DNA from: Bryoerythrophyllum caledonicum
Lineage: Eukaryota; Streptophyta; Bryopsida; Pottiales; Pottiaceae
Reading direction: 5' to 3'
Assembly (NCBI GenBank): GCA_963971425.1
Contig: OZ020519.1
Span: 12,850,028 to 12,914,027, forward strand
Length of the DNA stretch: 64,000 nucleotides
Below the pieces are notes generated by a model, which made no database searches, was not told the origin of the DNA, and saw only the letters and a program-made list of their open reading frames with translations. Below, piece by piece: positions 47,310 to 59,795 of this stretch (position 1 is the stretch's first letter; each line of letters starts with the position of its first letter). A program made the position numbers and the translations under genes.

Positions 47310-50300
47310 TGTTGCAGTTCGTTGGATCATTATTCTTTCAAAATACACTTAATTAGTGTTAAATGTATTCCAAAGCAAACCGCTCCGATTTCGTTTCCAC
47401 AGAGACCGATTGTTTCTTCTAGAATATGGTATACAAACCAAACCTATCAAGTGCAAATCCACCGGTTGCACACTGTGTTCTTTTCCATACAGATTTTTGG
47501 ATCCTTTCGGATTCCAGACTTCATACGATAGTTTCCAAAACTATATTTCCGAATACCTCTTAGGCAGAGTTTGATCCGCCTCAATTGGAATCCGGGTTTA
47601 TACAAAACTTTCGTGCCTTAGAGACTACCAAACTCACCTCTGCAATACATCTCTTTCCTTTAAGGCTACTTCCAGACCCTACAGAGTATCAGGCCTTCTC
47701 CTGAACTTGTCTCTAGCTCTCTTGGGCGCTCTCTTGTTTCGAGTCCCAACCGGCTATCTCTACTACAACCTCTCAAGGAAACTCACCAAGATAGAACAAA
47801 GAAGACAACACTCAACAACAATAGATCCGTCCCTTGCCCAAAACTCCACGATACTCAAATGATATCAAGTAAGATAACATATATAGGGGAATTGCAAGTT
47901 TTAGCAAGGAAAACCAGATGATGAGTTTCCTAAAACTCATTCTATAAGTACATGCTAAGTTGCTAATTTTAGTCCTACCTTATCTACAAGAAATCCGGAA
48001 AGTCTAATCCTAACTGCCAAAAGGTCCAAGAACACTACTTTTAGAAGTCCGATAATTTCCAGGACTCTTACCGAGAAGTATCAATAATTCCAAGAAAGTT
48101 CGATGATTCCTAGGAAAACCTCGATAATTTCTAGGAAAGTTGATGATTCTTAGGAAAGATCCAGAAATTCCGGATCAAAGATCCGAACTCACCGTCTTCC
48201 GATTCTAAGGTATTTACAAAAGTTCCCTAGTCCTTTGGTTAGTAGCCTGGTGCAAATATATGCCCCATCGATAATTGCTACTAAATCCAAGTGACCAAAA
48301 ATTTCCTAATGCTAATTTTATTCTAACTATGGTTTCTTTTGAAGGCCTTTATTCCTAGAACTCCTTGCCTTGATGACTCTTCTACTAACTCCTTCTTGGT
48401 GTCCATCTTCTCAAGAGTCGGCTCCGGGTTCTTGGCCTTCGACCAGAAGTTGGTGCCCGAGGTTCTTCCGTTGGTGGCACCACCTTCACTGCCAGTCTTC
48501 CAGCTGACTCGGTCTGCTTCCCTAACAAGTCTTGGAAATTTTGCTAGGACTGGAAGTCTCATCAGCACGCAGCCTAGAAAGGGAGGAAGTCAACTTCCGG
48601 AGGATGGTTGATGGGGGATATCGATGGAAGCCGAAATGCGGGAGGAGTTTCTTTGAGGAGTACCTTCGGCATAGCACTCTTCCAGGTCTTCAGCATCTCC
48701 GTGCTGAGAAGGGGAAAGTCACTCCAACTCATGAGAGAGGCTAGGTCGGGAGTACCTATCACCTCCTTCTACTTTCCAAAACTCTCTGGAGAAACCTTGA
48801 TGGATCTACGGTGTTCGTTGAAGACGTGAAGCTTATTGGTATGTTAGGGACATCCGGTGCTTCAGTCCTTCGAGGTTCCGAAGCTCCCGGACCCATGTTA
48901 TTTGTCAAATCCTACATCAGACCCCACGTCTTCTACATCTTTCGGCTATGATCTTGGAGAAAACAAATGATCGGACCTCTGTTAAGCTTGTCCTTCTTCT
49001 CCAGCCGTTCGTCAAACGGAAGGCTCAGGTTGATCGTGTCAACCACAAAAAAGACGGTCGTCCGGACTTTCACCAAGGCTCGGGCTGATGTGTTTGCATT
49101 TTCCTCTATTTTTTTCCGACTATCAAGTGCATGTGCCAACGCTGTCTCCGCCTCTTCCAATTGTTGCCAGAATTTTGCGCGTCCTTGTATGAGGGGAATC
49201 TGTTGCTCTTTCAAAACACTAAGTCCGATCTCCTTGTATCTGAGGTCCTTTACCCGCGGGAGGATGTCCTACTACTCCTCTACTTTACGTACAGATGGAC
49301 CATGTAGGAGGCAAGAGGGGTTCCGGCCTTCTTCACCTTTTGGAGGTTTATTACCAGCCGGTTGATTAGGTCGTTCATCAAAGCGGTCCAATCCACCGTG
49401 AACTTCTGCCTCATTGACCCGAGGAAGGTTGCAGCCCACTTAGACACGATCCACCTTGGCTTTTCTAGATGGAAAATAGGATTTAGAAACCCTATTACCA
49501 CCTAGGCGTGCGGGTCGTGAACCCATCCTTCAGATCTGCGTACTTGGTAAACTCCTCGTTCAAGAAATCGTCCGTTGTTCAGCCACCTTTACTATTCCAT
49601 CTTTGGATCCGTAGGTCTTCTTCCATTCCGATGCTCTCCATTGCTCCGGATGCGCCCGGATGCTACCGTTGAATTAGTTGTTCAAAGTTTTGATCAACTC
49701 CGTCACCATGATCTCATCCTTTACTCCCCACAACACATCTAACACGCCGTGGCACCCCATGATTCTGAGATAGTGCTCGGGGATCCGGAGATCCTCCTCT
49801 TCCGTTGGAATGGCTAGAACCACCTTCTAAATTGGTGGAGCCATGGTGGTATTATTGGCTTCTATCTTGCCCAAAATCTTCCTGGCGGTCCGGTCTTCTA
49901 CTCCGCTCATGTTGAATAAACCTCTAACCTCACAGTCTCTCCAGTCACCGCTGCACACATTGTCCTCAAACAAGCTCTCGTTCAATCGGAAATCCTTCCA
50001 GTCTATTAACAGCAAAATAGACAAAAGAAAGGGGAGAAGATAGAGTTATAGATGACAAAGAGAGAATGGGTGGCACCCTCCTTCTGCGGACCCCTTTAAT
50101 AGTTGCGTCAAGGTCCAAACGATCGATGAGGGCCCGGACGGAGTCGGGCTCATGATGACAGTTCTGGATTCCAAACTTCACCGGAATACACCAAACTTTA
50201 CCGAATGTCCAGATTCTGGATTAGTACTCTACTTGTATTGTTTAATGATTTTGATTTGGACCTAGAGTTTTTATTTTAATAATTCTATAAGTTTATGCTA

Positions 50301-50394
50301 TTCTCGACTGTCCTCTCCAATAATTTTTTATAATTTTTTATTTTTACCAAGTTTTATGGCCATTTTCGGAACCTTGTGAGAACGAACTCACACA
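47310..50394 (-). mobile_element. LTR-ended insertion 2 (3,085 bp), target duplication GCTTG
   Basis: In element orientation it begins TGTGTGAGTTCGTT and ends AACGAACTGCAACA, imperfectly inverted to each other. GCTTG flanks both sides (47305-47309 and 50395-50399). CTCTGTGGAAACGA lies about 85 bp before the element's 3' end, as in insertion 1. No internal LTR pair was seen. Removal restores the copia protease-to-integrase frame exactly. It contains decayed minus-strand frames related to the ORF of insertion 1. Confidence 0.78.
48323..50024 (-). pseudogene. Decayed gag-like ORF of insertion 2
   Basis: Fragments in several frames: MSGVEDRTARKILGKIEANN, then an RAHPEQWRASEWKKTYGS stretch matching ACPERWTMGRWQEVYGF of insertion 1, SKWAATFLGSMRQKFTVDW, and a coiled-coil-like FWQQLEEAETALAHALDSRK. 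The order agrees with insertion 1. Multiple stops and frame changes make it older or faster-decaying than the copy in insertion 1. Confidence 0.55.
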
Positions 50395-51487
50395 GCTTGA
50401 CACAAGCTTGCTCATCGAGAACAAGTTTGCTTGCAACTTGGGCACATGAAGGACGTCCTTGATTGTCATCCTCTTGGAACGCCCCCTCACAAACACTTCG
50501 ACAACAATGGCACCGACTCCAATGGCATCGACAACACTATCATCACCCAAATGCACGTTGCGTGATGGAATTAATCCATATGTATGAAATGCTGCCCAAT
50601 GTGGTATCATGTATTTTGAGGCGCTCGAATCCAAAATCCAGTCGCAAATGGACTTGGAATGAGATTCATCCTCAGTTGCAAATGCGTAGTCATCGTCCTC
50701 CTCGACGTAATTGGCATTCTCCTTCTCCTTTGCTTGGTTTGCGATGTCAGCTCCCCTTTCTTCGGCTTGAAGCAATTTTGTGCAAAATAGCCCGGTTTGC
50801 CACAATTGTAACATACAATGGGCTCGCGACGTGAATATGAGTTGCCCTCCTTGTTTGCCTTGATAACAAGGCCGCATCATTGCCATCCGCCACCTTCTCC
50901 TTGCGCTTAAACACTTTGTGCATCATCTCTGCAACCACAAACTCCATGATGAGGTCCTTCATGCGCAATGTCTCCAAGGCGGTGATCAAGTGCTCAAATG
51001 AGGGCGGCAAGCTCTCATGCAACGCTATCACCACATCTTCATCTTTGACGGGTACCTCCAAACAATTCTATTGATCCGCAAGTGCCTTCACGTGGGTCAT
51101 CAAGTCATCACCTTCTTGCACCTAGGTTGTGAAGAACTTGCGACAAATGAAGAGGATGTTGGACAAGCTCTTTGTTTTGTGGATGTTGCACAAAGTCTTC
51201 CATGCTTCCGGCGGTCCTTTGCAACTCTTGATGTGGGCAAGTTGATTGTCCAACAATTTGAAGCCAATGATGGACATTGCCTTTTATACACGCCGATTGT
51301 AGTCACTTATCACCTTTGGATCATTGTCGGAGGATGGAGGTTCCTCGGAGTTCTGAATAATCTCCCAAAGATTAATGGATTCCAACACCATTTCTTTCAT
51401 GAATTTCCAAGGCTTGAAGTTGTCTTCCTTGAACTTGTCAATGAGCTTAGCACTCTCATTGTTGAATGTCGCCATAATGACACTCAA
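50395..51487 (-). pseudogene. Copia gag and protease part
   Basis: Gag reads MSVIMATFNNESAKLIDKFK, DNFKPWKFMKEMVLESINLW and ALHESLPPSFEHLITALETL. A zinc knuckle, CYNCGKPGYFAQNC, has Tyr where the metal-binding His should be. The protease reads WILDSSASKYMIPH, the Ty1/copia D-S/T-G-type active site, then DVLHVPKLQANLFSMSKLVS, where insertion 2 interrupts. Frame changes separate gag from protease. Confidence 0.9.
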
Positions 51488-51939
51488 ATGGCCAACATTG
51501 GCCCTTCTAAGCTCCTAATGTGCACTAATGCACCTCAATCACTCAATTGAACCCCTTTTAGACTCTCAAATGAACTAAGCACTTTATACACTCAACTCAA
51601 CCCTTTTAAGGCTCAAATGTGCAAGAACAATAAAAATGAGTCACTTCTAAGCTCAAATGTGCAAAGGTACTACTCAAACACTCAAGTCCTTTCCTTCTAA
51701 TCTCAAATGTATACTTTTGCACCTCATTCAAACAAATCATGCCCTTCTTTGCTCATACACGCAAATATAAACTTCAACAACCTCAATGAGCTTCACGAAG
51801 ATTCCAATGTGCATCTAAGCACCTCAATCACTGAAATCAGCAACTTTAAAGAACATACAAGCACATTCTTTATGAATGAACACATACAAGGTTCAAAAGT
51901 TTGTTTGTGTACAATCGTCGCTCTTTGCAACTCCTCATG

Positions 51940-52120
51940 CCTTCCAAAATTGCCTCCAATGCATCAAATGAGTCCTTTTGGACCTTCAAAGCTCCAAAGC
52001 CTCTCGTGTGCACTACCAAAGCTTCAAAGCCTTCCTTATATAATACCAAAGCTCCAAGGCCTTTCTTGTGCACCATCGAAGCTCCAAAAGCCGTCCTTGT
52101 CCACCTCCAAAGCTCAAAAT
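51940..52120. repeat. Imperfect tandem repeat, about 35-bp unit (CAAAGCTCCAAAGCC)
   Basis: Five or so diverged copies of a 'ccaaagctccaaagcc...tgtgcac' unit. It lies upstream of gag in the copia element, in what should be its leader. Confidence 0.75.
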
Positions 52121-52228
52121 CAGCCCTTCTGCACTCAAACACTCAAATTCACTCTAGACCTTCTCAAAATAATTTAACAACAAAACTCTAGACTTGCAAC
52201 TCTCATGAGTGGGCCCTTAACCTATTGA

Positions 52229-52644
52229 TGTTAAAAAAAAGTAAAGAGATGGTTGCAAAAGCAAGAGAAAGACACACATGGTAATACAATCAATGCTTAG
52301 AGTGAGATATTGTCTTCTTTCAAAGGCCTTTACTTATACTACTACTTAGTGGCGTCTCATGCATCTTGAAAGCACCTTGCAAATGCCTTCTAAAGTATTT
52401 TGGAAGTGGCTTCTCATGCAACTTGCAAGTCCTTTTATGTTAACTCATGGCCACCCACTTGCCCTTGCTTATCCCATGCAAGACATGTGGGTTGATCCTA
52501 CCTCATTGACCTTGTGCCATACATGTACCTCTCGAATTCCTTTCACCTCTTTTCCTTTTCTCCCCATTTTACTTTCCCCTCTAAATCTACCTCAATAACT
52601 ATTTACAATGTTGTAATAACTACAAGCAAGTCATAATTCCAACA
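52229..52644 (-). mobile_element. Candidate 5' LTR of the split copia element
   Basis: In element orientation it starts TGTTGGAATTATGACTTG and ends with TTTTAACA, giving TGTT...AACA ends over 416 bp, at the right position upstream of gag. No matching 3' LTR exists in the window, and the expected primer-binding site (TGGTATCAGAGC) is not seen directly after it, so this is only a candidate. Confidence 0.35.
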
Positions 52645-52647
52645 AAG

Positions 52648-52836
52648 TTGACCTCCTTATTATCATCACCGTTGGAGCTATAGCCACTATTTTTATTTTT
52701 CCTATGAAAAGTCTTGAAAAAACATTCAATATCCTTATTAATCCAATTAAAAAGACATTCACAAAAATCAACACCATTGCTACCCAACATGCAATGTCCA
52801 TACTCCTATACAAACAAAAAATTGAAATTAATTGTT
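52648..52836 (+). pseudogene. LINE-like C-terminal ORF fragment
   Basis: The plus strand reads VDLLIIITVGAIATIFIFPM, NPIKKTFTKINTIATQHAMS and ILLYKQKIE. It matches the minus-strand frame at the right edge of the window (VDPLIVITTGARAPTFIPYM, KNTFKNINNIAIQHAMS). It is a short, isolated scrap. Confidence 0.55.
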
Positions 52837-53282
52837 AAAGGGGGATTTCACTTCAAGATCAAGTGAAACATCTTCTCTGCGCTCATTCAAATTGTAGTTC
52901 CAAACAGTAAGACACAAGTCCAGGATCTGACTTGTACTGAATCTAAAACCCCAGATCAACCTAGATCTGAATCTAGGTCTGAATCTAGAGCTAGTTGGAA
53001 CCTTGTTTCCACTGATTTTTTTAGGTTTATTGCACAGATCTAGTGTTTTCACACCAGATTACAACAAATCAGACTATATTCACAACAATCCGGACTTATT
53101 TCTAACTCTAACACGTTAGTTTTTATTAGGGTATAGTAGATCAAGCTAGATCTATATCAGATCTAGGGTATTTAGGCCAGATCCACAATAACCCTAACCA
53201 AGTTTATCCACAAATGCTCTTCTAACAACGAGATCTATCCACACATTCACAATACTAACACCGACACACAATAGATTGTATC
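52837..53282. other. Sequence between LINE scrap and insertion 3
   Basis: Repeats of 'agatctgaatctag' and 'gatctag' words; no gene seen. Ends at the GTATC target site of insertion 3. Confidence 0.4.
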
Positions 53283-56200
53283 TGTGGGAGTCTAAAACTC
53301 CCACTTGGTCGCCCCTACCAAAAAAATTAGTTAAAATAGGGATTTTAGTATTAGTTAATTAGAAAAGTAGTAAATATTGTGTGAAATTAGATTAGATAGC
53401 CAATAGAGAAAATAGAGAAATGCTTAAGTAGTTAATTAGGTTTATAGTGGTGATAAAACTGGGTCTTAAAATCACTAATTTAAGTCCCGGGAAACAATAT
53501 CAAAAGAGTCCCGGGAGAGATCCCAGGACGTAAGTCTAAAATCACCACTTAAATCTAAATTAACTATTTAAGTTTAGGAGGTAGTTAGAAGTAGTTGAGT
53601 TCTTCTAGATGCTAATTCTTGTTTGAATGAGTAGTAGTGGTAGAGAAAAGAAAAGAAAAGACAAAAATATATATATATATATAAGAAAATGAAAATGAAA
53701 AGAAAAAGATTCCAAGAAAATAAAAAAATAAAAAATACATACCCGGGTATCAACCCGGGTATGAACTAGCTCAGGTACCAACCCGGATATGGGCTGATAT
53801 CCGGGTACCCGGGTATCACCTGGGCAGCAGCCCGGGTATCTCCAGCCATCTTGGCCGACCTGCTCTCTCCCCGAAATTTTCCCTTCTCTCCAGAAATTGA
53901 TTTCTCTTCCAGGAACTCTCCTCTCTCTCCCTCCTTCTCTAAAATCTTATTTACCCCCCTCAAATTTTCCCCTCTATCTCCCTATTTAGTTCTCTCTCTC
54001 TCATAGGTTCTCCCTCTCTCTCTATTTAGTCATTGTTTGGAGTTGGGTTTGAAGAAGTAGTCAAAGAGGTGGTGTAACAAGGACTTACAACTAGGGTTTT
54101 AAGAGGAGGTAGCACAAGAGGTTTGAAGAGGAGGTAGCGCGCGCTAGGGTTTCGTGGAAGAGGTGCGTAATCTAAGGTTTGGTAAAAGAGGTGCGCGAGC
54201 TAAGGTTTGGTGGAGATTCTAGGCTTTGCGAAAGTGGAGGAGATTTGTGGCCGAAGCGAGAAGATAAAAGAGACAAAGGAAGGAGGTTGCGAGTGCAACA
54301 ACAAAGGTGACTCTTGCCCATGTTGGGATTCTTTTGATTGTGAGAGTTTCTTATTTGTGAGTCTTTTCCTCTCTTGTCTACTGGGGTGACTCCCCGGTAA
54401 TATCCTCCCCGGTCTAGAGAAAAATTCCCCCCGGAGACTTCATCTAAATCTCATTGTATTGTTAACATGTGTAGTTGTTGTCGATTGTCCTAGCCTTGTG
54501 GCAAGTTGTTAACTTGAGTTGTCTCCCTCCTCATATCATTTTAGGTCTTGCCCACAATTCTTATATTTTTCCCGGTCTTCCCGGTCAACCAGAAAGAATC
54601 TCTTTCTAAATCCTTGTCTCCAAAGTCCTCTCCTCGTTGTCATTATATGTGACCTTGTGTTGTTAGTATGTTGCTAAATGTGTCAGACACCCATATCCAC
54701 ATACTTTAGTAAAGTATTCCGGAGTTGTGTACCGGCTGACCGGTAGACTTGTATTTCCGGGCCGGACCGGAATTTGTGACAAGTTAATAGGGAGATTGGT
54801 GGAAGTACAGGCATTTTGAGGATTTTGTCTACCCCGGACAACATGGCTCTCCGGTGAGTTAGGTGGATTCTCCATCCTCTAAGACTGGGGCTTGGAGGTC
54901 TATGAGAGAAAAAGAAGCCTCCGGTAACTTCTACCGGGAAGGAACCGGTAGACCTCCCTTCCTCAACCCCGGAGTCCTTGGTAGAGTCCTCTGCGGCCAT
55001 ACTAATCGAGCTAAAAGAGACTCCGCATGTATCTATAGATACACCCAACCTTCCGGTGGATACCGCCACTCCACCGGTAGACCTCCCGGTTGAGACATCC
55101 GACCTCCCGGGGGATTCTCTTGACCATGTTGGTACTTCCAGACGTGGTGACAATCTCTATACGTCTCAACCGGAAGAGTCTTCCGGTTGAGTCTTTATTA
55201 TATGTTATGTGTTGATTAACCTCACCAATTGGTGAGATGTCGTTTTAAGTTGCTAGAATTATACACTAGGGTGAGAGTAGTGATGTCGATGGGGCCCATT
55301 GCACACCCGGTCACTACCACTTGAGTGGTTTCTCCGGCTACTTATTTTTGTTAGGAAAAGGTTCACCGGTCCTGGGACCGCCGGACCGGGAGTCTTCCAG
55401 TTTACCGGTCTACCGGTAATCCGCGGGTGACTAGGCTACCCTTGATTTTAGGATCTAGATGTCGTTTTGTCCTGTAGTGGAACTACTTTTAAAGGGTAGC
55501 TATTGGCTTTAGTGCACCTCCTAGATGCCATTTTGTCCTTTTGCGGTCTAATTTTCGAGCGTAGCTATTGACTTTAGTGCACTCTTTAGATGTCATTTCC
55601 ACCTTTTGGGGATCTAGTTTTGGAGAATAGCTAGTGGTCTTTGTGTACTTAAGGGCCTTGGGCTCTTGTGTTAAATACTCTTCTTTTTATTGATCTCATC
55701 GTGTCTTGCCTTCATTGCTTGTATCTAGAGTCTTTGTTGAGCTTGTGTGAGTAGACCGGGAGAGAGTTGAGTCCTCCTAGTGTGTCTTTGCTAGGTGTGC
55801 AAGGTTGTGATTTGTTGTGTATTAAGTGATTGAGTGTGAGTAGAGACATCCCGAGGGGCTAGAATATCCGGGTTAGATAGGTAGAGTGAGGTCCGGGACT
55901 TGTGCTCTAGATTTTTCACCGGTGGGACCGGTAAAAGTTGTTTTATCGGATGGGATCCGGGAAGCCCACGGCTATTTATGATAGCCTCCCTTACGTGGGA
56001 AGTGTTCGGATTGGTGGGGAGTAGGGGGTGACATCCCCCTTCTCTCGGTACACCTGGAGACATCCCGGCTAAGCCTGAGTCTGGAGAATATCGGAGTTAT
56101 TACCCTTCCCATGGATGAGTTCCAACGATCCCCGTGGAAGGCTGTTTTGCTCATATGATTTGTTTAGTACTAACTTGTTGTCAGTCTTGTATCTTTTTGC

Positions 56201-56645
56201 TTTGATTCATTGGGTGTAGTTGTAGTTGGAACCCGGGCTTGCGTAACCGGTTTACCGGGACAAGTTCCTGGTAGATTATGAAGACCGGTAAACCGGCTGC
56301 GACTATTATAACTCTTTCAAGGTCTAGGGTTAGATTGTGGATATTGTGGCCTCTGGACTGCGAGAACGGAGGGCAGTGACTTTCCGGGCACTGTAAAAAC
56401 TTACCGAAAATCTACTCTGACGCTCAACAGAGTTTAACTGAAATACATGTGGTTACTTCTTACCGGTTACTAAGGTACCAGGGAAGCCATCCTCCGGGAT
56501 GTGCCGAGGTATTATGTATGGATTGTTGTTAAGATTTAAAGAGTTTGATGTACGATAAAAATCCCTGGAAACGATCTGGTAAGGTGGGCTTGCTTAAGAT
56601 TAATTTCGGTTAGTTTTGAGAATAACGAACCACTAGACTACGACA
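53283..56645 (+). mobile_element. LTR-ended insertion 3 (3,363 bp), target duplication GTATC
   Basis: Begins TGTGGGAGTCTAAAACTCCC (the first 20 bases include a hairpin) and ends CTACGACA, as insertion 1 does. GTATC flanks both sides (53278-53282 and 56646-56650). CCCTGGAAACGATC lies about 80 bp before the right end, matching the U5-like motif of insertions 1 and 2. No internal LTR pair was seen. Near 54.9-55.2 kb a frame reads VDLPVETSDLPGDSL, reminiscent of the Pro/Asp-rich tail of the insertion 1 ORF, but no long ORF remains. Confidence 0.72.
53742..53845. repeat. Cluster of CCCGGGTA palindromes in insertion 3
   Basis: ACCCGGGTATC-type words occur about six times in about 100 bp in both orientations, giving many alternative short stems. 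The wider element is rich in ACCGG/CCGGT words between 54.7 and 56.5 kb. Confidence 0.8.
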
Positions 56646-56650
56646 GTATC

Positions 56651-59560
56651 CAAGTCTTGCTTTACTTTCTCACACGTCCAGAAACCTCTTCCATACTCAC
56701 TACAACTTCAGATTCACATACTAGCTCTACTTCCTAGCTCTCTAACCCCACTTCTACACTCTGGTTCCAACACCTCTAATGATCAGCCTCCACAATCAAG
56801 AGAGAGTGCAAGGTCCAAGGGGGTGACTTTCTACCCCCTCCAAACCCTAATCCTCCACAATGGATGAAGATGTCCGGACGGATGACATCCTTGTCCGAAC
56901 AGTTCATCCAAAGTCCCGACAGTTTCATCCACTGTCATTTCTGGACAGTTTCATCCACTGTCCGGATTTAACCATAGTCCTACTTCTACTCAAAACTACT
57001 TCAGTAACTTCAAAAAATTACTACCGGGATCCTATAACTAGTCCAAATCTCCGGTTAGCATTAACCAACCTCTTCTATAATTAAATGATAACCCATAAGA
57101 CCTTTCAAAAACACAATTTTAATCTTTCATATCCCTTTTTCAAATTGAGTCATGTGGCTTTGATGGGTCCTTCATCCTTGGTTACCGGTTACTTGTATAG
57201 GTAACGAGTTACATAGTGTCTACCCTTGAGAGGGGGGAGTAGTTCCATACTACTAAAACTATGTTTGATGGACCTTGCTTTAACAGTGGTACAAAAAGAC
57301 ACTTTAATCACTCCGGCCTCTTTCCTTTGGAGACCTGGAGTTTTTCACATAGATTTTGTAACGACTTCAATATTCTAACATTTTATATAAAATGCTCGAA
57401 TTTCACATCCTTAAACACAATTATTCAAGGATAGTATATATCCAATAGATTCTTTCTAGCAGAAAAAAAAAGAGTATAAATCCTCGTGTACTCACAAATA
57501 TTTAATTGGTCCAAACTAAATGAAAACAATACATAAATGTCTCATTTTTAATCACAATATTTAAATTAGATCTTAGTTAAAGTATAAAAATGGCTTTGAT
57601 TTGAAAACCAATGTAACGGATGCAGAAAAGGAAAATATGATAAGTAGAGAGTGTTGTAAAGATTTATTTAAAAGTCACTTTTTTAATTTAATTAAAGCAT
57701 TCAGAACTGTGTTTGCCATAGCACTACAAGTGCCCTTAATTTATGGTGACCAAAAGACCACTCATTATATAATACATATAAATATATAAAATTTATTTCC
57801 ATACATTTACAATATTTAAATTTAATTGAATTTAGACGTCTTAAATCCGACCAAGGAATTGGTTGAGAAGAAGAACCTTGACTCCTTGGCCAAGATGCAA
57901 TGTTGTTTGCATATAAAAATCAACCATTTATTATGAAAATGTAATGAATATAATTGATAAAAATAAAAAAATTACTTTAATCTCTAAAGGCCCAAGGCAT
58001 TTTCACACCAAAAACACTTCAAAACTGCTCGTTCTAGTGCAATGAGTAATGGGGTAATTTAAACCTTCTATTTCTACATCTAATCGTAAGATCTAAAGTA
58101 AGACTTATTTTCAACGTCCCCACAAAATTTTATAATTTTTGACCGCATGGATTGAAAGATTATAGTGTTTGAAGTAGAGAAATCCGTTCATTTTCTTCCT
58201 TGCTTCGAGTGGATCAGAAGACTTTGACTACATTTTTTGTCAAATCTTTGCACTACATAAGGTCTGAAAACATTACCATCATGTTCATCTTGATGTTATT
58301 TCCTGGTACACCAAGTTTTAGAGGTAAAAAAGGGGTGTAGCGTATTTCAAACAGATGTGCAAGGAGTGGAGGTTCAGAATTGCCAATTCTCGTTTTATTT
58401 TTTGTGAACTAATTATGTTTTAGAATGATAATCCGAATGGTAAATAAGAAGGTTTACACCACATCTTGTAGTTGAAAAAATAAAATGTAAGAAATGTGAA
58501 AATATCTAAGCTTTACAGGGAAAAGAAGAAGTTTTTTTGGTACCTTGCTTGACAAAGTGTGACAATGTGCAAAAATGTTTGACTTAGATTATTATGCTAT
58601 TTTCCACTTAAGACAAGAGATTTTTTTGACAATATGAAAGGAGATAATATTATTTGCTAGTATTGGAAATCTCACATTCAATAGATTGCCCTAGCAATAG
58701 TTTTTGGAGTTGCCCAATGTGTAGGTCTCCTCATTTGAAATTCAAAACCCTAAATTTTTTTCATAAAATGTTGGATTTAGGCTCACATTAGACTCACACA
58801 AAGCTTTTTGCAATTTCCATTTACAATAGAAATTTCCAAAAGGAATGCTATAAATCGACACCATAGGAACCTGCCCAAACCTTCATGAGTCCTCTGGGGG
58901 GACTCTTGAGCCTTTAGGGGTTAATATATCATAAGTATAATAAATCAAATAATTCATATTATGATAAGATTATATTTTATATTCCATTACATTCATATAT
59001 GGAGAGGTGGAGAAAGTTAATAAAATCATATAGAGTGGTGGAGAAAGCTAGTTGATCCATATAGAGTGGTGGAGAAAAAAATGGAGAGGTTGAAATAATG
59101 GAAAAGGTGTATAAGAATAATATGACATAACATGGTAAATTCCAAAAAGCATAATTTTTTCATACAAATCTCATTTCTTTTTATATGATTTATAAATACC
59201 AAACAAACTCCCAACATATTATATGAGGTTACACTTATTAAAAAAACTTGGATAAACACCATATCGTTTTCATAATCCATATAGTTCTTATTATTACCAT
59301 ATTAGAATTCTACATTTTTTCCATATTGTATTTAAATGAACTTTATACAAAAAAATATTGCATATGATTTTCATATAGTGTTCTCACAACATGAAATGGG
59401 AGGGATCGAGTCAATATTGTTTTATTTGAATGATATTGGTCTACCATACAAAGGAAGTATTTACCATCAATATAGAATCTACAAGAGTATATACTTCATA
59501 TAGAATTCAGATTGTTTTATACCGAGCCAATGGCCATCCTTGATTTGAAGTTGCTTACAA
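56651..59560. other. AT-rich region without genes
   Basis: Contains a short direct repeat 'gacagtttcatccactgtc' (twice near 56918-56962), a duplicated 'catatagagtggtggagaaa' near 59028-59080, and one SINE-like copy listed separately. Otherwise nothing coding. Confidence 0.5.
57190..57345 (+). mobile_element. SINE-like hairpin element, degenerate copy
   Basis: Contains GAGAGGGGGGAGTAG, then the first hairpin AGTAGTTCCATACTACT, a degraded second stem, and a third stem ACTCCGG...CCTGGAGT. The upstream part 'gagttacatagtgtctaccc' is shared with the copy at 59.68 kb, so full-length members are longer than the copy at 39.65 kb. No target duplication identified. Confidence 0.55.
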
Positions 59561-59669
59561 CATTACTAAATCCTTGTCTAGTGGACATTGGTTTAGTGAT
59601 GGAACAAACAAACACTTTATTTACTCTGGCTCCCCTTTGGAAACCGGAGTTCTTCTACTTCTTCTACTT
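59561..59669 (+). mobile_element. SINE-like hairpin element, 5'-truncated copy
   Basis: Starts in the middle of the element and has a weakened second stem, then 'tttagtgatggaac', and a third stem CTCTGG...CCGGAG followed by a TTC-rich tail. It is directly followed by another copy. Confidence 0.55.
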
Positions 59670-59672
59670 CCA

Positions 59673-59795
59673 ACACGTTACATAGTATCTATCCTCGAGA
59701 GGGGGGAGTAGTTCAATACTACAGTACTAAACCTATGTCTGATGAACATAGGTTCAATAGTGGAACGAACAAACACTTTATTTACTCAGGCCCCT
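59673..59795 (+). mobile_element. SINE-like hairpin element, 3'-truncated copy
   Basis: Includes the 5' part 'acgttacatagtatctatcc', GAGAGGGGGGAGTAG and a near-perfect second stem whose strands are CTAAACCTATGT and ACATAGGTT. It stops within the third stem, where unrelated GC-richer sequence begins. Confidence 0.55.

Larger units (their letters stand above)
40440..52644 (-). mobile_element. Ty1/copia retrotransposon, minus strand, split by two later insertions
   Basis: Pieces lie in the order gag-protease (51487-50395), integrase (47304-46244) and reverse transcriptase (41349-40440). The intervening 47310-50394 and 41355-46238 are separate insertions, each flanked by an exact 5-bp duplication. 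Across both sites the copia coding frame resumes after precise removal of one duplication plus the insert. RNase H and the 3' LTR are not found. The left side passes into the adenylate kinase pseudogene. Confidence 0.85.

Noticed and set aside
59727-59790. CTGATGA motif in a SINE-like copy, suggesting a hammerhead ribozyme
   Set aside because: The GAAAC strand and the stem II position are missing, and CTGATGA is not conserved in the other copies.
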